The notes below the pieces were generated by a model that was not told the DNA's origin, ran no database searches, and was given only the letters and a program-made list of their open reading frames with translations. From Cupriavidus basilensis (GTDB lineage: Bacteria > Pseudomonadota > Gammaproteobacteria > Burkholderiales > Burkholderiaceae): DNA of 64,000 bases. The stretch covers positions 1 through 64,000 of the forward strand of contig NZ_BBQM01000009.1 of the NCBI RefSeq assembly GCF_000876015.1, in the 5' to 3' direction. This document shows, in pieces, positions 41,346-49,762 of this stretch (position 1 is the stretch's first letter; each line of letters opens with the position of its first letter). The position numbers and the translations under genes were made by a program.

Positions 41346-41619
41346 ATGCACAAAAGAGACACCTTCAGTGGCAATCAGTCCCAAGGCGGAAGCACCGAGG
41401 CGCCTTCCAGCGTAGTTAGTCGCGAATCGCTCTACGAACTTGTCTGGTCTGAACCGATGCTAAAGGTGGCCGCCCGGTTCGGGGTTTCGGCCGGCTATAT
41501 GACCAGGGTATATGCTCCATGTACCCCGTCCAGAACGCGAATATTGGGCAAAGTTGGCTACCTCGGCTTTAGATAGAGCTGCTTTTGCGACTGACCAGGT
41601 ACAGCGCGCTCTTCCGTGA
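41346..41619 (+). pseudogene. Frameshifted HTH protein fragment
   Basis: The start reads SRESLYELVWSEPMLKVAAR then FGVSAGYMTRVY, the N-terminal helix-turn-helix of a family common in mobile islands. Near 41515 the frame breaks. The +1 frame then continues the family pattern with HVPRPEREYWAKLATSALDR and a stop at 41617-41619. Relatives are several hundred residues long, so this is a frameshifted and truncated relic. It is divergent from hsdM. Confidence 0.65.
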
Positions 41620-41717
41620 CGAAAATGTCCCCCTTGCCTTGACCAAATCCGACAGCTTTTTGAAACCGTAGTCTCTGGGTCGGTTGCCGAGAAGCACATA
41701 ACGAGCCGGTGCAAGGC

Positions 41718-42461
41718 CTAACGGTCATCGGTCAGCGTCTGCAAGGAACGGCCATCAGTCTCTTCGATTCTTACTTTGCCCTTCCACCAAAGAGCGATGG
41801 TCTTTTCGCCTCGAACAATCGGGAAGCCACGAGCGACCTCACTCCCTTTGTCCATCAGCACGTAGCAAAACTCCTTCTTCTCCGCAGCCGCTTCACATCC
41901 CCGTTCGTAGACAGCCTTTTTCTCTGCTGCCGCTCGAGCACCGGCGTAGTGGCCCAAACCTGACACTGATATGAGGGCAATCAGCAAAATGACTGGCAGG
42001 TAAATGAAGAGCATGATGGCAATCGTATTGGCACTCACGAAGTGAGCAATCTTCTCAAGCCAAATGCGTCGCCTTGTTGGTGGCTTATGCAGGCCAGACC
42101 ATCGTACAAGCACTTCGAGCTGTCGCAAAATGTGTGGGGCAAACCAGACGAGACTGACTGTTCCGCAGATGGTGAAGAGCGGAAGAAAGCTTCCCAACAC
42201 AAACTCAACCCAGCCGGATAGTCCGTACACCGCAGCCATGTATGCACCCACGTAGAGTTCGCTGTCGGCAAAAGAGAATAGGAAAGCCTTCAGGCCAAAT
42301 TCATTGATGAAAGCTTGGTTGTATGCGAGTCCGTTAATGTATGCGAATTTCAGTCCGACTCCGCTCGTGAAAATCGCCATAAGCACCCACCTCGCCCGCT
42401 GAAACCATATCCTGTTTGCGAGCTCGAGCGAATTTTCCCCTTTGTACTCAACAATATCCAT
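41718..42461 (-). CDS. Multi-pass membrane protein of unknown function
   Basis: 247 residues. About four hydrophobic helices can be drawn: WVLMAIFTSGVGLKFAYING (about 25-44), a region around 75-88 (AYMAAVYGLSGWVEF), FVLGSFLPLFTICGTVSLVWF and TIAIMLFIYLPVILLIALIS. The C-terminal 70 residues are soluble and charged, with two cysteines. No family is recognised. Codon use is island-like. It is followed by a gene relic and a lipoprotein gene on the same strand, which may once have formed one unit. Confidence 0.6.
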   Translation of the reverse strand: MDIVEYKGENSLELANRIWFQRARWVLMAIFTSGVGLKFAYINGLAYNQAFINEFGLKAFLFSFADSELYVGAYMAAVYGLSGWVEFVLGSFLPLFTICGTVSLVWFAPHILRQLEVLVRWSGLHKPPTRRRIWLEKIAHFVSANTIAIMLFIYLPVILLIALISVSGLGHYAGARAAAEKKAVYERGCEAAAEKKEFCYVLMDKGSEVARGFPIVRGEKTIALWWKGKVRIEETDGRSLQTLTDDR

Positions 42462-42531
42462 GTTTATTATTTCTTATAGCTACCGCTTTTATTCACAAGA
42501 GATGCATTGCCCGGCAGCAAGAGCAGGGCAC

Positions 42532-42751
42532 CTATCTGGCTAGCTTCTTCTCCACAAAGCAGCGCACGCGTCCATCAGGCGCTACCTCCTGGTGCACAGC
42601 AGTGGATGGTGCTGCGAGCGGCTGCAGGTTCAGCGCGGCCGACACGTACTGACCCTGGATGCGCCCAAGAATGCCATACGCTCCTGGCGCAAGTGGCTGA
42701 TTGGGAGCCTCTCCCTAGATGGCACTTGGCGGCCAGGCGGCTGTTTTCCAT
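42532..42751 (-). pseudogene. Short decayed gene fragment
   Basis: On the minus strand, ATG 42751 opens MENSRLAAKCHL. After a frame change the sequence reads NQPLAPGAYGILGRIQGQYV and continues to EVAPDGRVRCFVEKKLAR with a stop at 42532-42534. The second part is clearly protein-like but has no start of its own. No family named. The call as one broken gene is tentative. Confidence 0.35.
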
Positions 42752-42793
42752 GATGCCTCTTGCACGTAATTTTGCACCGCCCGGCAATTTTGC

Positions 42794-43249
42794 TTAGTTG
42801 TAGTACTTCACAAGCTCCACGAAGCCATTCGGCAACTGACGAACGTCCAAATCGCGACCGGCAAGTTGTCCAAACGTGACCCCCCCAAACTGCACGCCAC
42901 CACCGAAGGTCACGCCTGGCGTCATCTTTACCCCGTTGATGTCAATCGGTAGCTTCGGGGAATAGCTGCCGTCGCTGTTGACAGTGAAGATTTCGTTGAA
43001 GTGCACGCGAATCAGTCCCCCTTCGCCCGGCGAGGGAGATGGCGGCGGAGAAGGCTGCTGAGCGCTCGCCTGTTGCCCTCGGTATTGCGGACCGTTCGTC
43101 ATGGAGGACGGCGCCGTACCAGCGAATGATGCCGGGTCTGCAGCAGTTGGCGTGCTTAAACTCGCTTCAACTTCCTGATTTCGGCCACAGCCCGACATCA
43201 TCGCAGAGGCGACTATTGCCGGCACCAATATGAACTTCGTAAGTCTCAT
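42794..43249 (-). CDS. Small lipoprotein of unknown function
   Basis: 151 residues with a lipoprotein signal peptide: MRLTKFILVPAIVASAMMSG then Cys21 in the lipobox MMSGC. A disordered Ser/Pro/Gln-rich linker follows (about 25-75), then a small domain with repeated GVxFGG motifs (GVTFGGGVQFGGVTFG) and an end FVELVKYYN. The glycine repeat suggests a compact beta structure. No family recognised. Island-type codon use. Confidence 0.6.
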   Translation of the reverse strand: MRLTKFILVPAIVASAMMSGCGRNQEVEASLSTPTAADPASFAGTAPSSMTNGPQYRGQQASAQQPSPPPSPSPGEGGLIRVHFNEIFTVNSDGSYSPKLPIDINGVKMTPGVTFGGGVQFGGVTFGQLAGRDLDVRQLPNGFVELVKYYN

Positions 43250-43363
43250 CTTTCAATTCCGTTTTTTGTTAGTCGACCTGAATTACGAATAACGGCAACT
43301 GGCATGGGACTTTTAGCCAACGGACGGAGTGGCGGTCAGCACGTGCTGCAGGCGGGTGCCCTT

Positions 43364-43738
43364 TCATACCTGCTTCGATGTCGCGGAAGGCCCTGTCCAG
43401 TGCTTCACGAATTTTCTCGGTAGGGTAATGAGCCACCCACAGCGCGCCGTTGGCGGGAGGGTGCCCTGGTCTTCGCAGACATCAGCATCAGCCTCTGCCT
43501 GGTTCAAGCGTTCGTCGGCCATCAAATTGCTTACTTGTTCAAGAACGTCGTTGAAGCGTCTGAGAAACAAGAGGCCGAAGATGTAGTTCTTGAAGCGAAG
43601 GGGTCGATGGAGCCGCGCAGGATATTTGCGGACTCCCAGAGTCAGCACTTTCAGTGCGTCGAGTGTCAGTTGAGTGGCCATCGTGGTTTCGACCCTGAAG
43701 ATGCCGCATGTGTGCTGAGCCATGAAGCGCATGCCCAA
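43364..43738 (-). pseudogene. Remnant of a second type I methylase gene (hsdM N terminus)
   Basis: The frame reads TQLTLDALKVLTLGVRKYPA and then LRFKNYIFGLLFLRRFNDVL followed by EQVSNL, the N-terminal helical domain of HsdM (K-x-Y-I-F-G-L-L-F-L-x-R). Matching is lost on both sides and the catalytic NPPF region is absent, so only about 60 conserved codons survive. It differs from the intact hsdM at 39331-41172 and so represents a separate, former R-M system. Confidence 0.6.
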
Positions 43739-44666
43739 ATTTCGTTGGCCCCCCTCATTCTCATGGCCTTAGCACATGGCAACGGCGGACATCCGTATAT
43801 CGCTCAATGTGCAACTTGCACATGTGTGTCTTGGGGGTGAATTCTACCTTTGGTGTCATGACGGCCAGCGACGACCGCTTGGAACCCCAGCTCGCGGAGG
43901 GGCCTGGGGCTCCGCTCGCCGAGGTTGAAAATTCCCCCCGCATTGACTACGGTAATTCGGTGTCGGTGCAATGCCGACGCGCTGTTTCGAGAATGAACCT
44001 GTCTTCGCAGTTGTGACCCGCCCGCGCGGGCAAGCCCTATTTATGAGAGGGTACGACGCGGGAGGAGGCAATGAGACAGGCCATTTTCTCCAGGGTGCGG
44101 CCGGCTGTAGACGGGTGGAGCGCGATTGAGTGTGCTTGCGCCTGCAGCCCGGCGATGAGCGCGAGCCCTGGTTGCCATGAGCAGTGCGATGCCGCCGGCG
44201 GCCCGCCGCAATCAGGTCCGAGCATTGGACTTTCCGCTATCCGCTATCACCCTACGTCAGGTCTGCCTTGTCGTACAAACTTGCCTACGTTCGGCGCCAT
44301 TCCCCAGTTCGACGCGTCTCATTTCAATTGGCGCCCCCAGGTCTTGCTGCGTTTTCCCACGCGGCTACGACACGCTGTAACGCTGGCGTTACACACGCGT
44401 AACGCGAAAAAAATTTTCAGTCGAACAAGGCCCCTCGAATCAAGCATTGTTTGCAATCTCGCGTGTAACGCCTGCGAAATCCACCCTATTTTTTCGGAAA
44501 GCGCTTCAGTAAGCTATGCGGTTGATAGTTCGATTGACTGCATGATGCTGAACCGGAGCCGCACGACAGATTTCCCGCACGGGCCCACCTTTGTAGGCCT
44601 CCTCACCCTCGTCCCAACGCGCAGCCAGAGCGCTCTGCTACCGCGCGCTGGACACCTGGGGACACC
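43739..44666. other. Gene-free, degenerate interval
   Basis: Over 900 bases between the hsdM relic and the TnsA-like relic. Long open frames exist, such as 44071-44670 on the plus strand, but their composition (Cys, Ser and Arg-rich, no motif) is not protein-like. The only clear structure is the GTAACGC repeat group at 44377-44471. It is probably the scar of successive insertions and deletions. Confidence 0.4.
44377..44471. repeat. Phased GTAACGC repeats
   Basis: Four copies of a 7-mer: GTAACGC at 44377, 44399 and 44465 and its reverse GCGTTAC at 44386. Direct copies are 22 and 66 (3 x 22) bases apart. The first direct and the reverse copy form a 16-bp palindrome. This resembles an operator or a set of transposase or partition-protein sites upstream of the TnsA-like start at 44667. 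Confidence 0.45.
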
Positions 44667-44927
44667 ATGAGCCGCACGCCCCCGTCCTATGGCCGTCGCG
44701 GCCGCCTGGATGCCGCCAATACCGGCATCCGTCGCACGGCGTCTACGTACGGCAAGGCAAAGTTCGGCACGTACAGTGAGAAGGCGAGCGGTCACCTCAA
44801 TGTCGAGTCCGATGCCGAGCGATTCGTTGCGCATCTGCTGGCGATTGACCCACGCGTCAGGGCGTTCCAGCCGCAGCCGTTTTGTGTCGACCTAATTGAC
44901 CAGCACATGCTGTTCACGAAAGAAGCT
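44667..44927 (+). pseudogene. 5' fragment of a TnsA-like transposon endonuclease gene
   Basis: 87 codons: SYGRRGRLDAANTGIRRTAS, then GTYSEKASGHLNVESDAERF and VAHLLAIDPRVRAFQPQPFC. The pattern E-S-D-A-E-R ... L-E/I-D-P-x-V-x-x-F-x-x-Q-P is like the N-terminal catalytic domain of TnsA-type endonucleases of Tn7-like elements. Similarity then stops abruptly at about 44927, before the expected E-x-K, and another gene's tail follows. It is a relic of a heteromeric transposon. The family call is from pattern and moderately sure. Confidence 0.5.
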
Positions 44928-45183
44928 AGCGTCCGATTCACGCCTGCGACTAGCGGTATTTGTTGGCGCCTTAGAGAAAGTGGGTTTGATTCCGCTTGTG
45001 GCGACTGTATTTGTCACGTTCGCGCAGCTAAAGTCGGGCGGGTCATATTCACTTTTTCTTTGGTACACGGCGGCGGTGATTGGAGGAGGTTTCTATCTAG
45101 TCGCCCTGAAGTTTGTGGAGGTTGCGCTTACACTTGAACGGTTCGCTGCCGTCCTCAAGCATGCAGCAGACGTACATGAATGA
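44920..45183 (+). pseudogene. 3' fragment of a membrane protein gene
   Basis: From about 44920 the frame reads ASDSRLRLAVFVGALEKVGL, then two clear membrane helices (PLVATVFVTFAQL and LFLWYTAAVIGGGFYLVALK) and a soluble end AAVLKHAADVHE with a stop. It lacks a start. It is fused out of frame to the TnsA-like fragment, marking a recombination junction at about 44920-44935. It is the last island sequence before the GntR gene. Confidence 0.55.
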
Positions 45184-45267
45184 ACTCATGTGCTGCTGAC
45201 CTGATGGGTGGTGGACGTTTGTCGCGCAAAGAAGCGCCATAGGGCGTCCGCGAAATGCCGCCACCCC

Positions 45268-46335
45268 TCACCCAATATAAGAAACCTCCGGCAAAGCAAA
45301 TCCCCCCCGCACCATCTCCGCCCGCTCCGTCACCTTGATACAAGACACCTCAAGGTGCTCCCTGAGCAAATCCGCCGCCCGCCGCGGCGCGCCACCCGCC
45401 ACCGCCTCCAGCACGGCCAGATGCTCCGACATGAACGGGTCATCCGCCGGCATGGGCGTGGACACACCCAGCACGTGCTTGCTCAGCGTGAGGATGCAGC
45501 GGGTGCGCTGCAGGCTGCCGAGCAGTTCCTTATTGGGGCATTGCGAGAGCAGCCGCACGTGCAGGTCGTGTTCCAACGCGTCCATGGCGGTGCGCGATAC
45601 CTTGGGGTAGATGCGTTGCGCCTTGTGCAGGGATTCGATCATGCCGCGCACTTCGGCTGGGTTGGCGTGGCTGGCGGCGGCGCGCAGGGCGGCGGGTTCC
45701 ACCAGTGAGCGCAGTTCGTACAGGTCGCGGATGCGCTGGGCGTCCAGCGGGGTGATGACCCAGCGCAGGCGTTCGTCTTTTTCGATGATGCCGAGGCTTT
45801 CCAGGCGCAGCAGTACTTCGCGCACCACGGTGCGGCCCACGTTGAAGTGGCGGGCGAGCTCGACTTCGTTCACGCGGTAGCGGCCGAACACGGAGAGGTG
45901 GACGAGGTCGCGCTCCACTTCGTCGTAGATGACTTCCCAGCCCAGCGTCTTGCGGGCTACGTCGGGCGTGCTGTCCACGCCGAGCATGGCGGCTTCGAGC
46001 GGGATGCGGCGCGGCGCGGTGCCGTGCGGGCCGGCCACATAGCCGCGGCCGTCGAAGCGGCTGATCACGCCTTCGTTTTCCAGCTCGCGCAGGGCCTGGC
46101 GCACGGGCGAGCGGGTGGAGCCGAGGATGTCGGCCACGTGGCCTTCGAGCAGCACGGTGCCGGCTTCGAGCGAGCCTTCCTGGATGGCCCGGCGCAGCAT
46201 CTGGTGGATCTGCGCGTAGATGGGGGCGTGGCGGTGCGCGTCGCCGCTCTCGCCGTCGTCTGCCGGCGTGAAGGGGCGGTCTGTTTTGTCTTGCGCGGCG
46301 CGAGGGCGGCCTCGTGTCGTCGTCGGACTGGTCAC
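45268..46335 (-). CDS. GntR family regulator with two winged-helix domains and FCD domain
   Basis: 355 residues, longer than the usual 220-250. Two GntR-type DNA-binding domains are present: APIYAQIHQMLRRAIQEGSL ... STRSPVRQALRELENEGVIS (about 38-105) and VIYDEVERDLVHLSVFGRYR ... VGRTVVREVLLRLESLGIIE (about 134-195). An FCD ligand domain follows (RSLVEPAALRAA ... EHDLHVRLL). GTG 46335 is preceded by CGGAGACACC. It is divergent from the ABC transporter operon, which it probably represses with a catabolite as inducer; this is inferred from position. Confidence 0.88.
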   Translation of the reverse strand: MTSPTTTRGRPRAAQDKTDRPFTPADDGESGDAHRHAPIYAQIHQMLRRAIQEGSLEAGTVLLEGHVADILGSTRSPVRQALRELENEGVISRFDGRGYVAGPHGTAPRRIPLEAAMLGVDSTPDVARKTLGWEVIYDEVERDLVHLSVFGRYRVNEVELARHFNVGRTVVREVLLRLESLGIIEKDERLRWVITPLDAQRIRDLYELRSLVEPAALRAAASHANPAEVRGMIESLHKAQRIYPKVSRTAMDALEHDLHVRLLSQCPNKELLGSLQRTRCILTLSKHVLGVSTPMPADDPFMSEHLAVLEAVAGGAPRRAADLLREHLEVSCIKVTERAEMVRGGFALPEVSYIG

Positions 46336-46600
46336 GGTGTCTCCGGATCGTGGCGTTGGCGTGGATGCGTGGCACGCGGTGTGGATGCGCTGCCTGGCGC
46401 CCTGCCGGGTGCGGAACCCGGGCGAACTTTGCGCCGGTTCCGCTTGCGATGATACACGGGTATCTCCGCATATTGACCATTGTCGGCATTAGTCATATAT
46501 TGCGATCCATCGAGGGACGGCGCTGTGCGTTCCGCGCAAGGACGCATACGAGAGACAGGGCATCCATCCCCACGGGTGCCACGCATAAAGAGCGCATCCG

Positions 46601-47284
46601 ATGGACTATCAGTTCGATTTCAGCTTCCTGTCCGCCAACTGGCGCGACCTGCTCGACGGGGTGTGGCTCACGCTGCGCATGTCGGTGGCGACCATCGTGT
46701 TCGGCTTCGTGCTGGGCACGGCGCTGGCGGTGGTGCGCACGCAGGGTCCGCCCTGGGCGCGCCGCTGCGTGACGGTGTACGTGGATCTGATCCGCAATAC
46801 GCCGCTGGTGATTCAGGCGTTCTGGCTGTTCTTCGGGCTGGCGGCCATCCAGGTGCGCGTGCCGGCCATGGCCGCGGCGGTGGTGGCGCTGGTGGTGAAC
46901 GTGTCGGCCTACACCACGGAGATCGTGCGCGCGGGCATCGAGTCGGTGCCGCGCGGGCAGCTGGAGGCGGCGTCGTGCCTGGGCCTGTCGCGCTGGCAGT
47001 TGCTGCGGCTGGTGGTGCTGCCGCAGGCGGTGGAGCGCATGTATCCGGCGCTGGTGAGCCAGTTCGTGCTGATGATGCTGGCCACCTCGATCATGTCGCA
47101 GATCTCGGCCGAGGAGCTGACCGCGGTGGGCTACCGCATCCAGTCCGAGACCTTCCGCGGCTTCGAGATCTACTTGGTGATCGCGGTGGTCTACCTGCTG
47201 CTGTCGTGGCTGCTGCGCCTGTCGATGGCGGGCATCGGCGCGGTGGCCTTCACGCGCCGCCGGCGCCTGAACACTCCTCTCTGA
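46601..47284 (+). CDS. Polar amino acid-type ABC transporter permease 1
   Basis: 227 residues, about five membrane helices. The HisM/GlnP-type signature is present: AASCLGLSRWQLLRLVVLPQ (the E-A-A---G EAA loop that contacts the ATPase). Early it has DLIRNTPLVIQAFWLFFGL, the typical R-N-T-P-L segment. Pairs with the next permease 15 bp downstream. Transports a small polar solute across the inner membrane. Confidence 0.93.
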   Translation: MDYQFDFSFLSANWRDLLDGVWLTLRMSVATIVFGFVLGTALAVVRTQGPPWARRCVTVYVDLIRNTPLVIQAFWLFFGLAAIQVRVPAMAAAVVALVVNVSAYTTEIVRAGIESVPRGQLEAASCLGLSRWQLLRLVVLPQAVERMYPALVSQFVLMMLATSIMSQISAEELTAVGYRIQSETFRGFEIYLVIAVVYLLLSWLLRLSMAGIGAVAFTRRRRLNTPL

Positions 47285-47299
47285 GCCGGAGCGCGCGTC

Positions 47300-47950
47300 A
47301 TGAACGGTCTTTCCTTCGATCAAGTGTTGTTCATCCTGCGCGGCGCGGGCTGGACGCTGCTGCTGGCCGGCATGGGCTTCGTCGGCGGCGCGCTGGTGGG
47401 CGTGCCGCTGGCGCTGGCGCGCAGCCGCGGCGGCCGGGTGCTGCGCGCGGTGACGGGCGCGTACGTGCAGCTGGTGCAGGGCGTGCCGCTGCCGGTGATC
47501 ATGTTCGTGGTGTATTTCGGCATCAGCGTGGGCGGCTTCGACCTGCCGGCGCTGGTGGCCGCGGGCATCGCCATGACGGCGTATTCCAGCGCCTACCTGG
47601 GCGAGATCTGGAAGGGCTGCATCCAGGCGGTGCCACGCACGCAGTGGGAGGCCGCGGAGTGCCTGGCGCTCACGCCGCTGCAGCGCGCGGTGCACGTGAT
47701 CCTGCCGCAGGCGGCGCGCATCGCGGTGGCGCCCACGGTGAGCTTCCTGGTGCAGATCGTGAAGAACTCGTCGTACGCGGTGGTGATCGGCTTCTTCGAC
47801 CTGACTTATTCGGCGCGCGTGGTCAACAACTCCACGTTCAAGCCGTTCGTGGTGTTCAGCATCGCGGCGGCGCTGTACTTCGCCATCTGCTATCCGCTCT
47901 CGTCGCTGTCGTACCGGCTGGAGCGCCGCTTCAACAAGGCGCGCGCCTGA
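47300..47950 (+). CDS. Polar amino acid-type ABC transporter permease 2
   Basis: 216 residues. The EAA loop [20 protein letters not shown] and [20 protein letters not shown] match the second permease of His/Glu/opine-type transporters. It forms a heterodimer with permease 1 and contacts the ATPase encoded downstream. Same operon, with consistent codon use. Confidence 0.93.
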   Translation: MNGLSFDQVLFILRGAGWTLLLAGMGFVGGALVGVPLALARSRGGRVLRAVTGAYVQLVQGVPLPVIMFVVYFGISVGGFDLPALVAAGIAMTAYSSAYLGEIWKGCIQAVPRTQWEAAECLALTPLQRAVHVILPQAARIAVAPTVSFLVQIVKNSSYAVVIGFFDLTYSARVVNNSTFKPFVVFSIAAALYFAICYPLSSLSYRLERRFNKARA

Positions 47951-48027
47951 ACCACCCCGGCGCCACGACGCCATCGCAGCAACGACGCCGCACCAAAGCC
48001 GCACCAACGCCGGCACAAAGGAACATT

Positions 48028-48768
48028 ATGGAGACAAGCGTGGACGAAGTGGTCCGCTTCAACAAGGTCAGCAAGGCCTTCGGCCAGGTGGAGATCCTCA
48101 AGGGGGTCAGCTTCTCGGTGCGGCGCGGCGAGGTGGTGGCGCTGATCGGGCGCAGCGGCTCGGGCAAGAGCACGGCCCTGCGCTGCATCAACGGCCTGGA
48201 GCGCGTGAGCGGCGGCGAGCTGCACACCTGCGGCCACGCCATGCACGCGAGCGCGGTGGACCTGGCCGCGCTGCGCCGCGAGGTGGGCATCGTGTTCCAG
48301 AGCTACAACCTGTTCCCGCACCTGACCGTGGCGGAGAACGTCATGCTGGCGCCGCGCAAGGTCAGGGGCATGGCGCGCAAGGCCGCGCACGAGCTGGCCA
48401 TGCACGTGCTGCGCCAGGTGGGCATGGAAGAGCGCGCCGACTATTACCCCGAGCAGCTCTCCGGCGGGCAGCAGCAGCGCGTGGCCATTGCCCGCTCGCT
48501 GGCGATGGAGCCGCGCCTGATGCTGTTCGACGAGGTCACCTCGGCGCTGGACCCGGAGCTCACCGGCGAGGTGCTGCGCGTGATCGAGCGGCTGGCCGCG
48601 GACGGCATGACGATGGTGCTGGTCACGCACGAGATGGCGTTCGCGCGCTCGGTGGCGGACCAGATCATGTTCATGCACCAGGGCATCGTGTGGGAGGCCG
48701 GCAGCGGCAAGCTGCTGGACGAGCCCACCACGCCCGAGCTCAGGCAGTTCGTCGGCAACGGGCTGTAG
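48028..48768 (+). CDS. Amino acid-type ABC transporter ATP-binding protein
   Basis: 246 residues with all ABC motifs: Walker [11 protein letters not shown] loop [11 protein letters not shown], signature [16 protein letters not shown], Walker [15 protein letters not shown], and H loop THEMAFA. It resembles GlnQ/HisP. It energises the two upstream permeases. AAAGGAACATT precedes ATG 48028, which lies 77 bp after permease 2. Confidence 0.95.
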   Translation: METSVDEVVRFNKVSKAFGQVEILKGVSFSVRRGEVVALIGRSGSGKSTALRCINGLERVSGGELHTCGHAMHASAVDLAALRREVGIVFQSYNLFPHLTVAENVMLAPRKVRGMARKAAHELAMHVLRQVGMEERADYYPEQLSGGQQQRVAIARSLAMEPRLMLFDEVTSALDPELTGEVLRVIERLAADGMTMVLVTHEMAFARSVADQIMFMHQGIVWEAGSGKLLDEPTTPELRQFVGNGL

Positions 48769-48891
48769 GCGCCACCGGTTCCTTTTGATTCCACCCGCCG
48801 TGCCCGCTCGCGCGGGCGCGCCGGCCGCGCGCATCCGAGTGCATCCGCGCGCATCGCCACACGCATTCCCACAGAGAAACGGAGACAGATC

Positions 48892-49701
48892 ATGACCCGC
48901 ACCCACCGCCGCCTGTTCGCCCCGCTGGCCTCGCTTACCGCCGTGCTGCTGCTGGGCACGGCCCTGACCGCGTCGGCCGACACCCTCGACACCATCAGGC
49001 AGCGCAAGAAGATCCTGGTCGCCGTGGACATCGGCGCGCCGCCCTACGGCATGCTCGACGCGCAGGCCCGCCAGAGCGGCTCGGACGTGGAAACCGCGCG
49101 CCTGCTCGCCAAGGACCTGGGCGTGGCGCTGGAGATCGTGCCCGTGACCGGCCCCAACCGCGTGCCGTTCCTGCTGACCAAGAAAGCGGACGTGGTGCTG
49201 GCCTCGTTCTCCGTGACCGACGAGCGCAGGAAGGTCATCGATTTCTCCGACCCCTACGGCGTGATCCCGGTGGTGGTGGGCGGCCCGGCCAAGGCGCCGC
49301 TGAAGGCATTCGCCGACCTGTCCGGCAAGACCATCGCCGTCACGCGCGGCACCACCAGCGATCAGGAGCTGACGCGCGGCGCCAAGGAAGTGTCCGGCAT
49401 CAACATCGTGCGCTACGAGGACGACGCCACCACCAACACCGCGGTGTCCACCGGCCAGCAGGACTACCTTGCCGCGGCCATCAGCGTGATTCCCGCGGTG
49501 AAGAAGGCCAACCCTTCGCGCGACCTGGAGCTGAAGTTCGTGATGAAGACCTTCCCGTACGCCATCGGTCTGCGCAAGGGCGACACCGCGCTCAAGAGCT
49601 GGCTGGACGGCTGGGTCAAGGCCAACCTGCAGAACGGCAAGATCAACGAGATCTACAAGCAGTACTTCGGTATCTCGCTGCCGGCGGACATGCTCAAGTA
49701 A
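48892..49701 (+). CDS. Amino acid-type ABC transporter substrate-binding protein
   Basis: 269 residues. Signal peptide (LASLTAVLLLGTALTASA) is followed by the SBP_bac_3 fold: LVAVDIGAPPYGMLDAQARQ near the N terminus, VLASFSVTDERRKVIDFSDP in the hinge region and GKTIAVTRGTTSDQEL in lobe 2. This periplasmic receptor delivers the solute to the permeases. The arginine and glutamate residues of classical amino acid sites are not all evident, so a related carboxylated ligand is possible. A 124-bp gap separates it from the ATPase gene. Confidence 0.92.
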   Translation: MTRTHRRLFAPLASLTAVLLLGTALTASADTLDTIRQRKKILVAVDIGAPPYGMLDAQARQSGSDVETARLLAKDLGVALEIVPVTGPNRVPFLLTKKADVVLASFSVTDERRKVIDFSDPYGVIPVVVGGPAKAPLKAFADLSGKTIAVTRGTTSDQELTRGAKEVSGINIVRYEDDATTNTAVSTGQQDYLAAAISVIPAVKKANPSRDLELKFVMKTFPYAIGLRKGDTALKSWLDGWVKANLQNGKINEIYKQYFGISLPADMLK

Positions 49702-49762
49702 GCGCGAGCACGGATTGAACGCAACGACCGCGGCAACGACCAGCGGATTTGGAGCCCATCGC

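Noticed and set aside
44071..44670. A 199-codon plus-strand frame
   Set aside because: Cys/Ser/Arg-rich with no motif or ribosome site; it spans the GTAACGC repeats and looks like non-coding sequence.
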